Positions 52,396-62,059 of a stretch of DNA of 64,000 nt are shown here, piece after piece. Source of the DNA: Rhodoplanes serenus (GTDB lineage: Bacteria > Pseudomonadota > Alphaproteobacteria > Rhizobiales > Xanthobacteraceae); assembly GCA_009720755.1 (NCBI GenBank), contig WNKV01000009.1, positions 62,001 through 126,000 on the forward strand. The letters run 5' to 3'. A model generated the notes under the pieces. It was not told the origin of the DNA. It did no database searches and was given only the letters and a program-made list of their open reading frames with translations. The position numbers were made by a program, and so were the translations under genes. Each line of letters opens with the position of its first letter. Position 1 is the first letter of the stretch.

Positions 52396-53919
52396 ATGAC
52401 CATTCTCGTCAACGAGGTGCGGCGCGGGTTCTACATGGACTCGGTCGCGCTGATGCGGATCTCGCGCAGCGTCGGCGCCATGCCGGGGGTGAAGGGTGCC
52501 GCGCTGATGATCGGCTCGGTGACCAACAAGGCGCTGATGCGGGACGCCGGCCTTCTGGGTGCGACCGGCGAGGACGCCGGCCCGAACGATCTCGTGCTCG
52601 CGGTCCGGGCCGAGAGCGAGGAGGCGGCGACCACCGCGCTGTCGTCGGCGGCGGGTCTTCTCGACAAGCCGCCGTCGGTCGGGCAGGGCGCCTCGGAGTG
52701 GCTGCCGAAGACGCTCGACACCGCCGTGCAGCAGCTCCCCGGTGCCAATCTGGTGCTGATCTCGGTGCCGGGCGAGTTCGCGACGGCAGAGGCGCGGCGG
52801 GCGCTCCGGCGCGGCCTCAACGTCCTCATGTTCAGCGACAACGTGCCGCTCGCCGACGAGGTGGCGCTCAAGCAGGAGGCGCAGCAGCGCGGCCTGCTGA
52901 TGATGGGACCGGACTGCGGCACCGCCATCATCGGCGGCACGCCGCTGGCGTTCGCCAACGAGGTGCCGCGCGGCTCCATCGGTCTCGTCGGCGCCTCTGG
53001 CACCGGCTTGCAGGAGGTCTCGACGCTGATCGGGCGCAGCGGCGCCGGCGTGTCCCATGCGATCGGGGTCGGTGGCCGCGATCTCAAGGAGGCGGTCGGC
53101 GGCATCACCACGCTGATGGCGATCGATGCGCTCGACCGTGATCCGGGCACCGAGCAGATCGTGATCATCTCCAAGCCACCGGCTCCGTCGGTGGCCAAGC
53201 GGGTTCTCCAGCGCGTCGGCGAGAGCCGCAAGCCGGTCACCGTCTGCTTCCTCGGCGTCGACGACATGGCGCTGCCCGCCAACGCCGTGCTGGTTTCCGA
53301 TCTGCGCAGCGCCGCCGAGCGGGCGCTCGGGGGCGGGCGACTGCCGTGGTCCGATCGGCCCACGGTGGCGGCGCTGGCGGCGACCGTCGGGGCCGGACGG
53401 CAGCGCATCGCCGGCCTGTTCTGCGGCGGCACGCTGTGCGGCGAGGCTCAGCTCATGCTGCGCCGGGCCGGGCTCGCGGTCTCCTCCAACGCGCCGGTGA
53501 CCGGCGTCGCGACGCCGAAGGAAGCGCCCGGGGCTCACCGCCTCCTGGATCTCGGCGACGACGAGTACACGGTCGGGCGTCCGCACCCGATGATCGACCC
53601 GTCGTTGCGAGACGACATGGTGCGGGCCGCCTTTACGGACCCGGAGGTCGGGGTAGTCCTCGTCGACGTGGTGATCGGCTACGGCGCCCACGACGATCCG
53701 GCGACCGATCTGGTCGCCGTGCTGCCGGCCGCGGCTGAGCGCGGCGCCGTGGTGATCGCGTCGGTGTGCGGCACCGACCAGGATCGCCAGGGCTACGCCC
53801 GCCAGGTCGGTATCCTGCGTGACGCCGGTGTCGTCGTGGCGCCGTCCAACGCGCACGCGGCCGAGCTGGCGGCGGAGCTCGCCGGCGCGCTCGCCGCGGC
53901 TGGCGGGTCGTCGCGCTGA
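52396..53919 (+). CDS. fdrA: FdrA/AllF-family protein, lacking the C-terminal module
   Basis: The 507-codon gene encodes a protein with two succinyl-CoA-synthetase-like Rossmann halves. The N-terminal half contains MRISRSVGAMPGVKGAALMIGSVTNKALM, then MMGPDCGTAIIGGTPLAFANEV and IGLVGASGTGLQEVSTLIGRSGAGVSHAIGVGG (about residues 195-227); the later half has AGLFCGGTLCGEAQLMLRRAG. FdrA (AllF) is part of oxamate carbamoyltransferase in E. coli, which phosphorolyses a carbamoyl compound to carbamoyl phosphate. The protein ends in an Ala-rich helix without the VNVGL...HVDW module, which is encoded separately at 50964. Confidence 0.88.
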   Translation: MTILVNEVRRGFYMDSVALMRISRSVGAMPGVKGAALMIGSVTNKALMRDAGLLGATGEDAGPNDLVLAVRAESEEAATTALSSAAGLLDKPPSVGQGASEWLPKTLDTAVQQLPGANLVLISVPGEFATAEARRALRRGLNVLMFSDNVPLADEVALKQEAQQRGLLMMGPDCGTAIIGGTPLAFANEVPRGSIGLVGASGTGLQEVSTLIGRSGAGVSHAIGVGGRDLKEAVGGITTLMAIDALDRDPGTEQIVIISKPPAPSVAKRVLQRVGESRKPVTVCFLGVDDMALPANAVLVSDLRSAAERALGGGRLPWSDRPTVAALAATVGAGRQRIAGLFCGGTLCGEAQLMLRRAGLAVSSNAPVTGVATPKEAPGAHRLLDLGDDEYTVGRPHPMIDPSLRDDMVRAAFTDPEVGVVLVDVVIGYGAHDDPATDLVAVLPAAAERGAVVIASVCGTDQDRQGYARQVGILRDAGVVVAPSNAHAAELAAELAGALAAAGGSSR

Positions 53920-53967
53920 GCGGCGACCTCGCGTCAGAGCGCAAGCGCCGCGTCAGAGCGCAGGCGT

Positions 53968-53992
53968 GTCGGCCGCCGCAACGGCGGCCGAC
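53968..53992. terminator. bidirectional hairpin between fdrA and the isochorismatase gene
   Basis: A perfect 11-bp stem (GTCGGCCGCCG) with a 3-base loop lies between the convergent genes. A short direct repeat (GCGTCAGAGCGCA, twice) lies just before it. Confidence 0.6.
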
Positions 53993-54086
53993 CGCGCCGC
54001 CGCGGTGCGCCCGAGCACCACGGCGGTGATGAGGCCGCCGCCGGCGGTTCGACGGGTGCGGTCGTGATCACAACAACCGGGACGGC

Positions 54087-54698
54087 TCAGGCGCTCTCGA
54101 TGGCGGCGATCGTCTCGGCCACGGTGGCGATGCGGGCGACCGGCGCCAGCGCCGCGATGGCGGTGTCATGCACGGCCGGCGAGAACGCCGCGCAGCCATC
54201 GGAGAGGACGGTCACGTCGATGTCGCGCACATGGGCGTCGCGCACCGTCGAGGCGACGCCGCCATTGGTGACGATGCCGCCGACGATCAGCCGCTCGATG
54301 CCGCACTTGCGCAGCACCCATTCGAGTCGTGTCTGATAGAAGGCCGAGTAGGCGATCTTCTCGATCACCAGGTCGGCGGGCGCCAGCGTATCGACCAGCC
54401 GGTGGCCCCAGCCTCCGGGTAGGAAGTCGCCCGTCTTCAGGAACGGCCGCAGGGTCTTCAGATGCGGCGACACGATCGGCTCGCCGCCCTTGGCTGGCAC
54501 CAGCGTGAACTGTGTCGAGATGATCCAGCCGCTGGCGGCGCGCAGGCGGTCGGCGAGCGGCTTCAGCCGCTCGGGCAGAGCGGCGATCTCGGGCGCACCT
54601 TGGCCGGCCCGGCCATAAGCGCCGTCGGGGTGCAGAAAGTCGTTCTGGAGGTCGACGATCAGGAGCGCGGTGCGCGCGACCGGCACGGCATGGTCCAT
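54087..54698 (-). CDS. isochorismatase-fold hydrolase without the catalytic cysteine
   Basis: The 203-residue protein has the cysteine-hydrolase fold: D16 in LLIVDLQNDF, K114 in VIEKIAYSAF, and the loop GIVTNGGVAST at 141-151. In biuret, N-carbamoylsarcosine and nicotinamide hydrolases the loop is GxxTxxCVxxT; here position 147 is Gly instead of Cys. True isochorismatases also have Gly there and use Asp and Lys, so an ether-bond or other non-amidase reaction is possible. It is the last gene of the HyuAB operon, ten bases after hyuA. A carbamoyl amidase role is therefore doubtful despite the context. Confidence 0.8.
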   Translation of the reverse strand: MDHAVPVARTALLIVDLQNDFLHPDGAYGRAGQGAPEIAALPERLKPLADRLRAASGWIISTQFTLVPAKGGEPIVSPHLKTLRPFLKTGDFLPGGWGHRLVDTLAPADLVIEKIAYSAFYQTRLEWVLRKCGIERLIVGGIVTNGGVASTVRDAHVRDIDVTVLSDGCAAFSPAVHDTAIAALAPVARIATVAETIAAIESA

Positions 54699-54708
54699 GG
54701 GCGTATCC

Positions 54709-56784
54709 TCAGTGCCGGCCGGCGCGCGTGATGATCAGATTGCCGAAGCGGTCGACGCGGGCGACGAGCCCCGGGTCCACCACCGTGGTGGCGTCGGGCT
54801 GCTCCAGCACGGCGGGGCCGGCGATCTCGGCGCCGACCGGCAGGTCGAGCCGCGACCACACCGCGGTGTCGTGCCAGCGCCCCGCGAACCACACCGGACG
54901 GGCACCACGCCGTGCCGCGTCGAGGCTCGCGTCGGCCGGCGGCGCGAGCGCCGTCAGGTCGAAGTGCGGCCGGCGGCCGATCGCCGTGGTGCGCAGCGAC
55001 ACGATGCGGATGCCGAGCCCTGGCAGCAATCGGCTGAACGCCGTGAGATAGGCGCGCTCGAACGCCGCGCGCACCAGCGCCTCGGTCACGCCAGTGGCGC
55101 CGTCGCGCACGGTGACGGCGACCGGCACCTCGACCGTGTGGGTCTGGCCGACATAGTGCATGTCGAGCGCGAACACGATGTCAATGCGCTCGACCGGCAG
55201 GCCGGCGCCGGCCACCACGTCGCGCACCTCGGCGGCCTCGGCCACCATGCGGGCATCGAGGGCGGCGGCGTCGAGCCCGTCCAGCGTCAGGTTGAGGGTG
55301 CGCACCTGGTCGTGCCGGATGTCGGCGATCACGCAGCCGAGCGCGCTGGTGACGCCGGGGAAGCGCGGCACCAGGGCGCCCTTGAGCCCGACATCGTCGA
55401 TCAGCGCGCAGACATGCAGGGCGCCACCGCCGCCGAACGGCACCGCGACGTAGCGGCCGGGATCGTGGCCGCGCTCGATCGACACCAGCCGGATGGCACC
55501 CGCCATGCGGGCGTCGGCGATCCGCACGATCGCCTCGGCGGCCGCCATCGGATCGAGCCCGAGCGGCTCGCCGACATGGTGTCGGATCGCCTCGCGCGCC
55601 GCCTCGACGTCGAGCCGCGCCAGCGCGCCGCCGATCGGCCGCTCGGCATTGATGCGGCCGAGCACCACATTGGCGTCCGTCAGGGTCGGCCGGTCGTTGC
55701 CGTGGCCGTAGCACACCGGACCGGGGCGCGAGCCGGCGCTTTCCGGGCCGACCTGGAGGAGCCCGCCCTTGTCCACATGGGCGATGGAGCCGCCGCCCGC
55801 CCCGATGGTGGTGATCTCGATCATCGGGGTGCGCACCACCAGGCCGAAATCGATGGTGGTCTGGGCGGCGAGCGCGGTGGCTCCGCCGGTGACCAGCGAG
55901 ACGTCGAACGAGGTGCCGCCGAGATCGCCGGTGATCACGTCCGGGTAGCCCGCCGCCGTCGCGATGGCGGCGGCCGCGATGACGCCGGCGGCCGGCCCCG
56001 ACAGCGCGGTGCGCACCGGCAGCCGGCGCGCCGTCGCGGTCGACATCACGCCGCCGTTCGACTGCACGATGTGGAACGGTCCGCCGAAGCGAGACGAGGC
56101 GAGGGCGCGTTCCAGCTTGGCCAGATAGGACCCCACCACCGGCTGGAGATAGGCGTTGAGCGCCGTCGTCGAGGTGCGCTCGAACTCGCGGATCTCGGGC
56201 AGGATCTGTGACGAGCAGGCGACGTGGTCGTTGGGCCAGACCGACCGCACGGCCTCCAGGGCGGCGCGCTCGTTGGCATCGTTGGCATACGCATTGATGA
56301 AGACGATCGCCACTGCCTCGGCGCCGCGGGCGATCAGCGCTTGCGCGGCCGCCCGCACCGCGTCGGGATCGACCGGCACTCGCACGGTGCCGTCGGCCAG
56401 CGTCCGCTCCTCGACCTCGAACCTGAGATCGCGGTCGATCACCGGCACGAAGTCGCCCCACAGGCCCCAGGTGTGGCGGCGGTCGCGGCGGCGCATCTCC
56501 AGCACGTCGCGGAAGCCCGCCGTGGTGATCAGCCCGGCGCGGGCGCCCTTGCGCTCCAGGAGTGCGTTGGTGCCGACCGTGGTGCCGTGCACGATGGAGC
56601 CGAGCTCGCCGACCGCGCCGAAGCATTCGAGCCCGGCCAGGAAGCCGACTGCCTCGTCGCCGCGGTTGGACGGCACCTTGGCGGTGCGGAACGTGGCACT
56701 CGCCGCGTCGAAGCAGAACAGATCCGTGAAGGTGCCGCCGACATCGACGCCGACGATCGATCCCCCGCTCGCACGCACGCTCAC
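54709..56784 (-). CDS. hyuA: hydantoinase/oxoprolinase subunit A (HyuA)
   Basis: The 691-residue ASKHA-type subunit has GVDVGGTFTDLFCFD (12-26), HGTTVGTNALLERKGARAGLITTAGFRDVLE (about 65-95), GDLGGTSFDVSLV (about 287) and VPFGGGGALHVCAL. HyuA-HyuB proteins cleave lactam or hydantoin rings with ATP (5-oxoprolinase, N-methylhydantoinase) or carboxylate ketones (acetone and acetophenone carboxylases). It overlaps hyuB by four bases. Here the two-subunit form and absence of a third subunit favour a lactam or hydantoin hydrolase. Confidence 0.88.
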   Translation of the reverse strand: MSVRASGGSIVGVDVGGTFTDLFCFDAASATFRTAKVPSNRGDEAVGFLAGLECFGAVGELGSIVHGTTVGTNALLERKGARAGLITTAGFRDVLEMRRRDRRHTWGLWGDFVPVIDRDLRFEVEERTLADGTVRVPVDPDAVRAAAQALIARGAEAVAIVFINAYANDANERAALEAVRSVWPNDHVACSSQILPEIREFERTSTTALNAYLQPVVGSYLAKLERALASSRFGGPFHIVQSNGGVMSTATARRLPVRTALSGPAAGVIAAAAIATAAGYPDVITGDLGGTSFDVSLVTGGATALAAQTTIDFGLVVRTPMIEITTIGAGGGSIAHVDKGGLLQVGPESAGSRPGPVCYGHGNDRPTLTDANVVLGRINAERPIGGALARLDVEAAREAIRHHVGEPLGLDPMAAAEAIVRIADARMAGAIRLVSIERGHDPGRYVAVPFGGGGALHVCALIDDVGLKGALVPRFPGVTSALGCVIADIRHDQVRTLNLTLDGLDAAALDARMVAEAAEVRDVVAGAGLPVERIDIVFALDMHYVGQTHTVEVPVAVTVRDGATGVTEALVRAAFERAYLTAFSRLLPGLGIRIVSLRTTAIGRRPHFDLTALAPPADASLDAARRGARPVWFAGRWHDTAVWSRLDLPVGAEIAGPAVLEQPDATTVVDPGLVARVDRFGNLIITRAGRH

Positions 56785-58592
56785 GCTTCGGCTCCTTCAC
56801 GCAGTTTGGCGGTGGCCGCCGCGTCGATCTCGCCCGCCTCCGTGAGGGCCACGCCATAGAGAGCGCGGGCCGCCTCGCGGCCGACGTAACCGAGCCGCAC
56901 GTCACGGGCGACGAGCGCCGGCGGCCGCTCATGCGGCAGGCCGAAGCCGCCGCCGCCCGGTGTCTCCAGTCGCACCCAGCGGCCCTGGCGGATCGCCACG
57001 TCGGTGACCTTGGAGGCGAGGGGCGGCGATGCCTCCCCGTCGTCGGTCTGCCAGGAGAAGCGGTTGAGCGCCGCCGGCAGGCCGCCGCCGACGCCGAACG
57101 GCGCGAAGCGGCCGCGCTCGCCGAGCAGGAACACGTCGGCGCCGTCCTTCGCCAGCACCTCGATCTCGTAGACGGCGCCGAGTCCGCCGCGATGGCGGCC
57201 GGCGCCGGCGCTGTCGGGCCGCAGCGCCCACTGGGTGAACATCACCGGATAGGCCGCCTCCAGGATCTCGACCGGCGGAATGGTGGCGGTGGAGATCGGG
57301 TTGTTGGCGTGGTTGAGGCCGTCGCTCTCCGGGTTGCCGCCGAGCCCGCCGCCATAGAACGAGAACATCACGAAGCGCGAGCCGTCGTCGCGGTGGCCGG
57401 CGAGCGACAGCGCGTTGATGGTGCCGAAGGGGCCGGCAGTGGCGCGCTCCGGCACGGCGCGGGCGAGCGCTCCGAACACCACGCCGATCACCCGCAGGAT
57501 GGTCTCGGTGTAGCCGCCGACCGGCTTCGGCGCCGAGACGCCGAGCAGCGTCGTCTCCGGGATGACGAAGTCGATCGGCGCCAGGCAGCCGGCATTGGCG
57601 GGCACGTCCGGGAAGACGTGCTTGAGCGCGACATAGCAGCACGCGACCGCGGTCGAGCGGGCGATGTTGAGCGGCCCGCGGCAGGGCGGCGACGAGCGCG
57701 AGAAGTCGAGTGTCATGCGGTCGCCGGCGACCGTGAGATCGAGCGCGATGCGCAACGGCGTATCGACGATGCCGTCGTTGTCGAGGAAGTCCTCGAACGA
57801 GAAGGTTCCGTCCGGCAATGCCGCGACGGCGTCGCGCATCAGCGCCTCGGCGCGGGCCGTGAAGGCGTCGAAGGCGGCCGTGATGGTCGCCTCGCCGTAG
57901 TCGTCGAGCAGCGCGTTCAGCCGCTTCTCGCCGAGATCGAGGGCGTTGAGCTGGCCGGCGAGGTCGCCGCGGTTGGACACCGGCACCCGCGAGTTCGCCG
58001 CCAGGATGGCGACGATGTCCTCGTCGATCACTCCGGCGCGGGCGAGCCGCACGGGCGGGATGCGCACGCCCTCCTGGAAGCTCTCGGTGGCGCGGGCATT
58101 GAAGCCGCCCGGCACGTTGCCGCCGATGTCGAGCCAGTGGCCGACCGAGGCGAGCCAGCAGAACAGCCGGCCCTGGCGGAACAGCGGCTGCACCAACCGC
58201 ATGTCGTTGAGGTGGGTGCCGCCGAGATAAGGATCGTTGAACAGGAACACGTCGCCGGGCGCGAGCACCGCGCGCCCGGCGGCAGCCTCCTCGGCCACCT
58301 TGTCGATCACCGCCTTGACGGCGAACGCCATGGCGCCGACGAAGATCGGCAGGCCCTTGCCGCCTTGCACCAGCGTGGCGCCGGTCTCGGCGTGGTAGAG
58401 GCCGTGGCAGGCGTCGCGCGCTTCGGCGATGATCGGGTTGAAGGCCGAGCGGTAGAGCGTCGCGTCCATCTCGTCGACGATCTGCTCCAGTCGGCCTTTC
58501 AGCACCGCGAGCGTCACCGGATCGAGTGGGCGCGCGAGCGGCATCGCGGGCGTGCCGAGTATTGAGTCGCCCAGGGTGTCGAGCGCCGTCAT
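56781..58592 (-). CDS. hyuB: hydantoinase/oxoprolinase subunit B (HyuB)
   Basis: The 603-residue subunit starts its domain with LDPVTLAVLKGRLEQIVDEMDATLYRSAFNPIIAEARD (about 24-61) and has GDVFLFNDPYLGGTHLNDM (about 116-134) and RPDSAGAGRHRGGLGAVYEIEVL, all typical of HyuB. Near the C-terminus a Gly-rich LETPGGGGFGLPHERPPALVA is present as usual. It overlaps both neighbours by four bases, so the lyase, HyuB and HyuA are made in step. Confidence 0.88.
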   Translation of the reverse strand: MTALDTLGDSILGTPAMPLARPLDPVTLAVLKGRLEQIVDEMDATLYRSAFNPIIAEARDACHGLYHAETGATLVQGGKGLPIFVGAMAFAVKAVIDKVAEEAAAGRAVLAPGDVFLFNDPYLGGTHLNDMRLVQPLFRQGRLFCWLASVGHWLDIGGNVPGGFNARATESFQEGVRIPPVRLARAGVIDEDIVAILAANSRVPVSNRGDLAGQLNALDLGEKRLNALLDDYGEATITAAFDAFTARAEALMRDAVAALPDGTFSFEDFLDNDGIVDTPLRIALDLTVAGDRMTLDFSRSSPPCRGPLNIARSTAVACCYVALKHVFPDVPANAGCLAPIDFVIPETTLLGVSAPKPVGGYTETILRVIGVVFGALARAVPERATAGPFGTINALSLAGHRDDGSRFVMFSFYGGGLGGNPESDGLNHANNPISTATIPPVEILEAAYPVMFTQWALRPDSAGAGRHRGGLGAVYEIEVLAKDGADVFLLGERGRFAPFGVGGGLPAALNRFSWQTDDGEASPPLASKVTDVAIRQGRWVRLETPGGGGFGLPHERPPALVARDVRLGYVGREAARALYGVALTEAGEIDAAATAKLREGAEA

Positions 58593-59530
58593 CGGATCTC
58601 CTCGCTGGTCGTGGCCGCGGCCCCCTCGTGATCGGGCTGCATGGCGTCGTCGCCAGCTCCGGGGCCGGCCTCGTAGCGGCGCCCCAGCGTCAGCATCTCG
58701 GGGGTGCCGATCAGTGCGTTCAGGGCATCGAAATCGAACATGCGATCGCGGAACGCCGCCGTCGATCCGTCGCGGGCGAGCGTCGCGTAGAAGTCCTGCG
58801 CGGTGCGGGCGAGCGCCCGCACGATGGCGCCCGGGAAGATGACGAGCTGGAAGCCGAGCGCCTGAAGCTCGCTCGCCTCGGCGAGTGGCGTCTGGCCGCC
58901 TTCCACCATGTTAGCCATCAGCGGCTTGATGCCGCCGAGTGCCGCCGTGATGCGGCCGAGCTGTTCGTGCGAGCGCGGCGCCTCGACGAACAGCAGGTCG
59001 GCGCCGGCCTCGGCATAGCGCTGTGCGCGCTCGATCGCTCGATCGATGCCGTCGATCGCGACGGCGTCGGTGCGGGCGATGATCAGGGTCTCGGCCGACC
59101 GGCGGGCATCGACGGCGGCGCGGATCTTTCCCGCCATCTCGGCGGCCGGCACGATGGTCTTGTCGGCGAGATGGCCGCACCGCTTGGGGAAGGTCTGGTC
59201 CTCGAGCTGGATCGCGGAGGCGCCGGCGCGCTCGAGCAGCCGCACCGTGCGGGCGACGTTGAGGGCGTTGCCGTATCCGGTGTCGGCGTCGACCACCAGC
59301 GGGAGGTCGACCCGGTCGCGGATCAGCGTCACCGTCGCGGCGACCTCGGTCATCGACACGAGGCCGATATCGGGGCGGCCGAGCCGCGTGTAGGCGATCG
59401 CGGCGCCCGAGACATAGAGGGCCGGAAAGCCCGCCCGTTCGGCGATTGTCGCCGTCAGGGCATCGTAGACGCCGGGCGCCACCACGATGGGCGGATGCGC
59501 CAGCCGGTCGCGCAGCGAGGGTCTAGCCAT
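58589..59530 (-). CDS. isocitrate lyase/PEP mutase superfamily C-C lyase
   Basis: The 313-residue TIM-barrel protein has APGVYDALTATIAERAGF, metal-binding D81 and D83 (DADTGYG), QLEDQ and the KRCGH motif (116-120). The Cys in KxCGH marks the lyase branch (isocitrate, methylisocitrate, dimethylmalate or related 2-hydroxy-acid lyases) rather than phosphomutases. It would split a substituted malate-like acid into pyruvate, glyoxylate or a similar oxo-acid plus a second acid, a sensible step after HyuAB opens a ring. The C-terminal 25 residues are an unstructured extension. Confidence 0.82.
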   Translation of the reverse strand: MARPSLRDRLAHPPIVVAPGVYDALTATIAERAGFPALYVSGAAIAYTRLGRPDIGLVSMTEVAATVTLIRDRVDLPLVVDADTGYGNALNVARTVRLLERAGASAIQLEDQTFPKRCGHLADKTIVPAAEMAGKIRAAVDARRSAETLIIARTDAVAIDGIDRAIERAQRYAEAGADLLFVEAPRSHEQLGRITAALGGIKPLMANMVEGGQTPLAEASELQALGFQLVIFPGAIVRALARTAQDFYATLARDGSTAAFRDRMFDFDALNALIGTPEMLTLGRRYEAGPGAGDDAMQPDHEGAAATTSEEIR

Positions 59531-59599
59531 GGCGCCGGCTCTCCAGGAGGCGGGACCTGTGGTCCGATATGATCGAGGCGTGCGGCACGGGGGGCTCCG

Positions 59600-60311
<712 letters not shown>

Positions 60312-60319
<8 letters not shown>

Positions 60320-61058
60320 GGCCGGCCCTCGCGCGGTCGAGCCGGGCGGCGGCGCCATGGCCCAGATAGGCTTCGATCACCCGCGCATCGCGGGCGACCG
60401 TCTCGGGCGCGCCCTCGGCGATCAGCCGGCCCTCGGCCAGCACGTAGATGTGCTCGGAGAGCGCCATCACGGCCTGCATCACGTGCTCGACCATCAGGAT
60501 GGTGATGCCGCGGTCGCGCAGGCCGCGCACCACCGGGATCATGTCGCGGATCTCGGACGGATTGAGGCCGGCCAGCACCTCGTCGAGCAGAAGAAGGCGC
60601 GGCTCGGTGGCCAGCGCGCGGGCGAGCTCCAGCCGCTTGCGGCCGGCCACCGTCAGCCCCGCCGCCGGCTCGTCGAGCGCGGCCGACAGGCCGACCTCGG
60701 CGGCGATCGCCTCGGCGCGGCACAGCGCCTCGGCGCGGGCGCGATGGCGCAGATGGGCGCCGACCGCGATGTTCTCGCGCACCGTCAGGCCGGCGAACGG
60801 CTGCACCACCTGGAAGGTGCGGGCGATGCCGCGCACGGCGCGCCGGTGCGGCGGCTCGGCGGTGACGTCGATGTCGTCCAGCAGGACCCGCCCGGCAGAC
60901 GGCGCCACGAAGCCGGCGATGACGGCGAACAGCGTCGTCTTGCCGGCGCCGTTGGGGCCGATCAGCCCGGTGATGCGGCCGGGTGCAACCGTGAGGGACA
61001 CGTCGTTGACGGCGACGAGGCCGCCGAACCGCCGGGTGACGTGCTCGACCCTCAGCAT
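60312..61058 (-). CDS. livG: ABC transporter ATP-binding protein, LivG type (second importer)
   Basis: The 248-residue ATPase has Walker A GPNGAGKTT (about 35-43), RTFQVVQPFAGLTVRENIAVGAHL, a degenerate signature LTVAGRKRLELARAL (V-A-G-R in place of S-G-G-Q) and Walker B LLLLDEVLAGLNP. The altered signature is common in LivG. It overlaps livM by seven bases. Confidence 0.87.
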
Positions 61059-62059
61059 CGCTCGCCTCCCGTTGCGGTCGGGGTGGTCGTCGGGGTGGCG
61101 GGACGGCGCCATCGTCGCCACAGGCGTCCGGCCATGCCGGTGGCGCCGTCGGGCGCGAAGGCGACCGCGAGGATCAGCAGCGCCCCAAACACCACCAGGC
61201 TGATGCCGGGGATCTCGCCGGCCAGATGGCCGGTGAGGTGACCGAGACCTTGCAGCACGACGGCGCCGACCAGCGGCCCGAACACCGTGCCGATGCCGCC
61301 GATGATCGGCGCCACCAGCGCCTCGACCGAGATCCAGGCGCCGTAGGCGATGCCGGCATCGAGGAACAGGAAATACTGGGCATAGAGACCGCCGCTCGCC
61401 GCCGTGAGACCGGCCGAGAGCGTGATGGCGAGGAGCTTGACCCGCAGCGGATCGACCCCGAGGGCGCGGGCCGCGTCCTCGTTCTCGCGCACCGCGACCA
61501 GATGGGCGCCGAAGCGCGATCGCTCGATCGCGCGCGTCAGCACGAGGCCGATCGCCACGACGGCGAGCCCGACCCAGAAAAAGGTGCCGCGGCTGGCGAA
61601 CTGGAAGTTCTCCGGTCGTACGTCGAGTCGGATCAAGACGCCTGCGGCCCCGCCGGTGATCCCGGCCGCATTGGCCAGGATGCGGAACACCTCGGCGAAC
61701 GCCAGGGTGATCAGCGCGAAGTAGGAGCCGCGCAGCCCGGAACGGAACGACAGGAAGCCGATCACGGCACCCACGGCGGCGCCTGCCAGGATGCCGAGCA
61801 GGACGGTCGCCCACGGGTTCCAGCCGGCCTGCGTCTGGAGCAGCGCCGTCACATAGGCGCCGGTGCCGAAGAAGGCGGCATGGCCGAACGAGTATTGGCC
61901 GCCATAGCCGCCGAGCAGGTTCCAGCCTTGCGCCGCCACCGCGACGATGAGGGTGAAGACGAGAAAGTTGATCACCGTGTTGGAGGTGACGACCAGCGGC
62001 ACGACGGCGGCGAGCGCCACGACGGCCGCGATCGGGAGATAGGCGGCGACGCGGCTCAT
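61052..62059 (-). CDS. livM: ABC transporter permease, LivM type (second importer)
   Basis: The 335-residue membrane protein has about ten hydrophobic segments and the LivM signature LLGGYGGQYSFGHAAFFGTGAYV (about 48-70), plus the coupling loop AVRENEDAARALGVDPLRVKL. The ATG at 62059 overlaps the livH stop by four bases. The C-terminus is basic and Thr/Pro-rich. Confidence 0.87.
   Translation of the reverse strand: MSRVAAYLPIAAVVALAAVVPLVVTSNTVINFLVFTLIVAVAAQGWNLLGGYGGQYSFGHAAFFGTGAYVTALLQTQAGWNPWATVLLGILAGAAVGAVIGFLSFRSGLRGSYFALITLAFAEVFRILANAAGITGGAAGVLIRLDVRPENFQFASRGTFFWVGLAVVAIGLVLTRAIERSRFGAHLVAVRENEDAARALGVDPLRVKLLAITLSAGLTAASGGLYAQYFLFLDAGIAYGAWISVEALVAPIIGGIGTVFGPLVGAVVLQGLGHLTGHLAGEIPGISLVVFGALLILAVAFAPDGATGMAGRLWRRWRRPATPTTTPTATGGERC

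Noticed and set aside
52084-53856. 590-codon minus-strand frame opposite fdrA
   Set aside because: Antisense to FdrA and YlbE; no motif and shadow-like composition.
54087-54698. Calling the isochorismatase-fold protein a biuret or N-carbamoyl amidohydrolase
   Set aside because: The nucleophilic Cys of that group is Gly147 here.
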